Positions 6,294 to 6,339 of a stretch of 6,339 nucleotides of DNA are shown here, one piece after another (the first letter of the stretch is position 1; each line of letters opens with the position of its first letter). The DNA comes from Planctomycetaceae bacterium (GTDB taxonomy: Bacteria > Planctomycetota > Planctomycetia > Isosphaerales > Isosphaeraceae), in NCBI GenBank assembly GCA_019232645.1, contig JAFANO010000702.1, forward strand, positions 1-6,339, given 5' to 3'. A model generated the notes under the pieces. It was not told the origin of the DNA. It did no database searches and saw only the letters and a program-made list of their open reading frames with translations. A program made the translations under genes and the position numbers.

Positions 6294-6337
6294 CGGCGGG
6301 AGGCTGATCGGGCCGTCCGCGCGTCAACCTCCCGCCG
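6294..6337. repeat. 10-bp inverted repeat at the right edge
   Basis: CGGCGGGAGG (6294-6303) is the exact reverse complement of CCTCCCGCCG (6328-6337) with a 24-base spacer. After one mismatch the arms pair for three more bases (TGA with TCA). No T-run is visible before the window ends. It could be a structured intergenic element or the edge of something that continues outside. Confidence 0.4.
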
Positions 6338-6339
6338 AG

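Noticed and set aside
5004..6339. A mobile element or phage remnant as the cause of the gene decay
   Set aside because: No transposase or integrase fragment, terminal repeat with target duplication or tRNA attachment site was seen in this stretch.
1..6339. CRISPR array or tandem repeat system
   Set aside because: No regularly spaced direct repeats were seen; the only strong repeats are isolated inverted repeats and the Asp-box pair.

Overview
This window looks like chromosomal DNA from a high-GC planctomycete, most likely of the Isosphaeraceae type. That assignment is an inference from three things: very high GC, protein families that are typical there (a solute-binding protein of the 'ALDREFSEP' type, sialidase-like Asp-box proteins, EF-hand proteins), and frequent C/G-rich hairpins between genes. 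No rRNA, tRNA, phage, insertion sequence or CRISPR array was seen.

Layout from left to right. Positions 1-930 (+) hold the 3' part of an ABC-transporter solute-binding protein of the AfuA/FbpA superfamily; its signal peptide lies outside the window. It converges across a 110-base spacer on a minus-strand gene (1041-2531) for a 496-residue coiled-coil protein with a C-terminal DUF2325-like domain. A 540-base gene-free stretch (2532-3071) follows. It holds several hairpins, including a perfect 15-bp inverted repeat just beyond the end of the next gene. Positions 3072-5003 (-) encode a complete class II glutamine-dependent asparagine synthetase (AsnB type) with its catalytic motifs intact. From 5004 to the right edge there is no intact gene. 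This stretch holds a leader region with a palindrome and a hairpin, then a heavily frameshifted, 5'-truncated sialidase-like pseudogene (about 5235-5968), then a short EF-hand-like remnant interrupted by an in-frame stop (about 6036-6242), and a terminal inverted repeat.

The three intact genes do not form an operon. They face each other or are separated by long spacers, and nothing suggests a shared pathway. The right third reads as decaying accessory DNA: two families that planctomycetes carry in many copies, both broken here. I found no convincing novel multi-gene system. The best leads are the coiled-coil/DUF2325 protein, the atypical ligand-site sequence of the solute-binding protein, the inverted repeat downstream of asnB, and the step-by-step decay of the sialidase-like gene.
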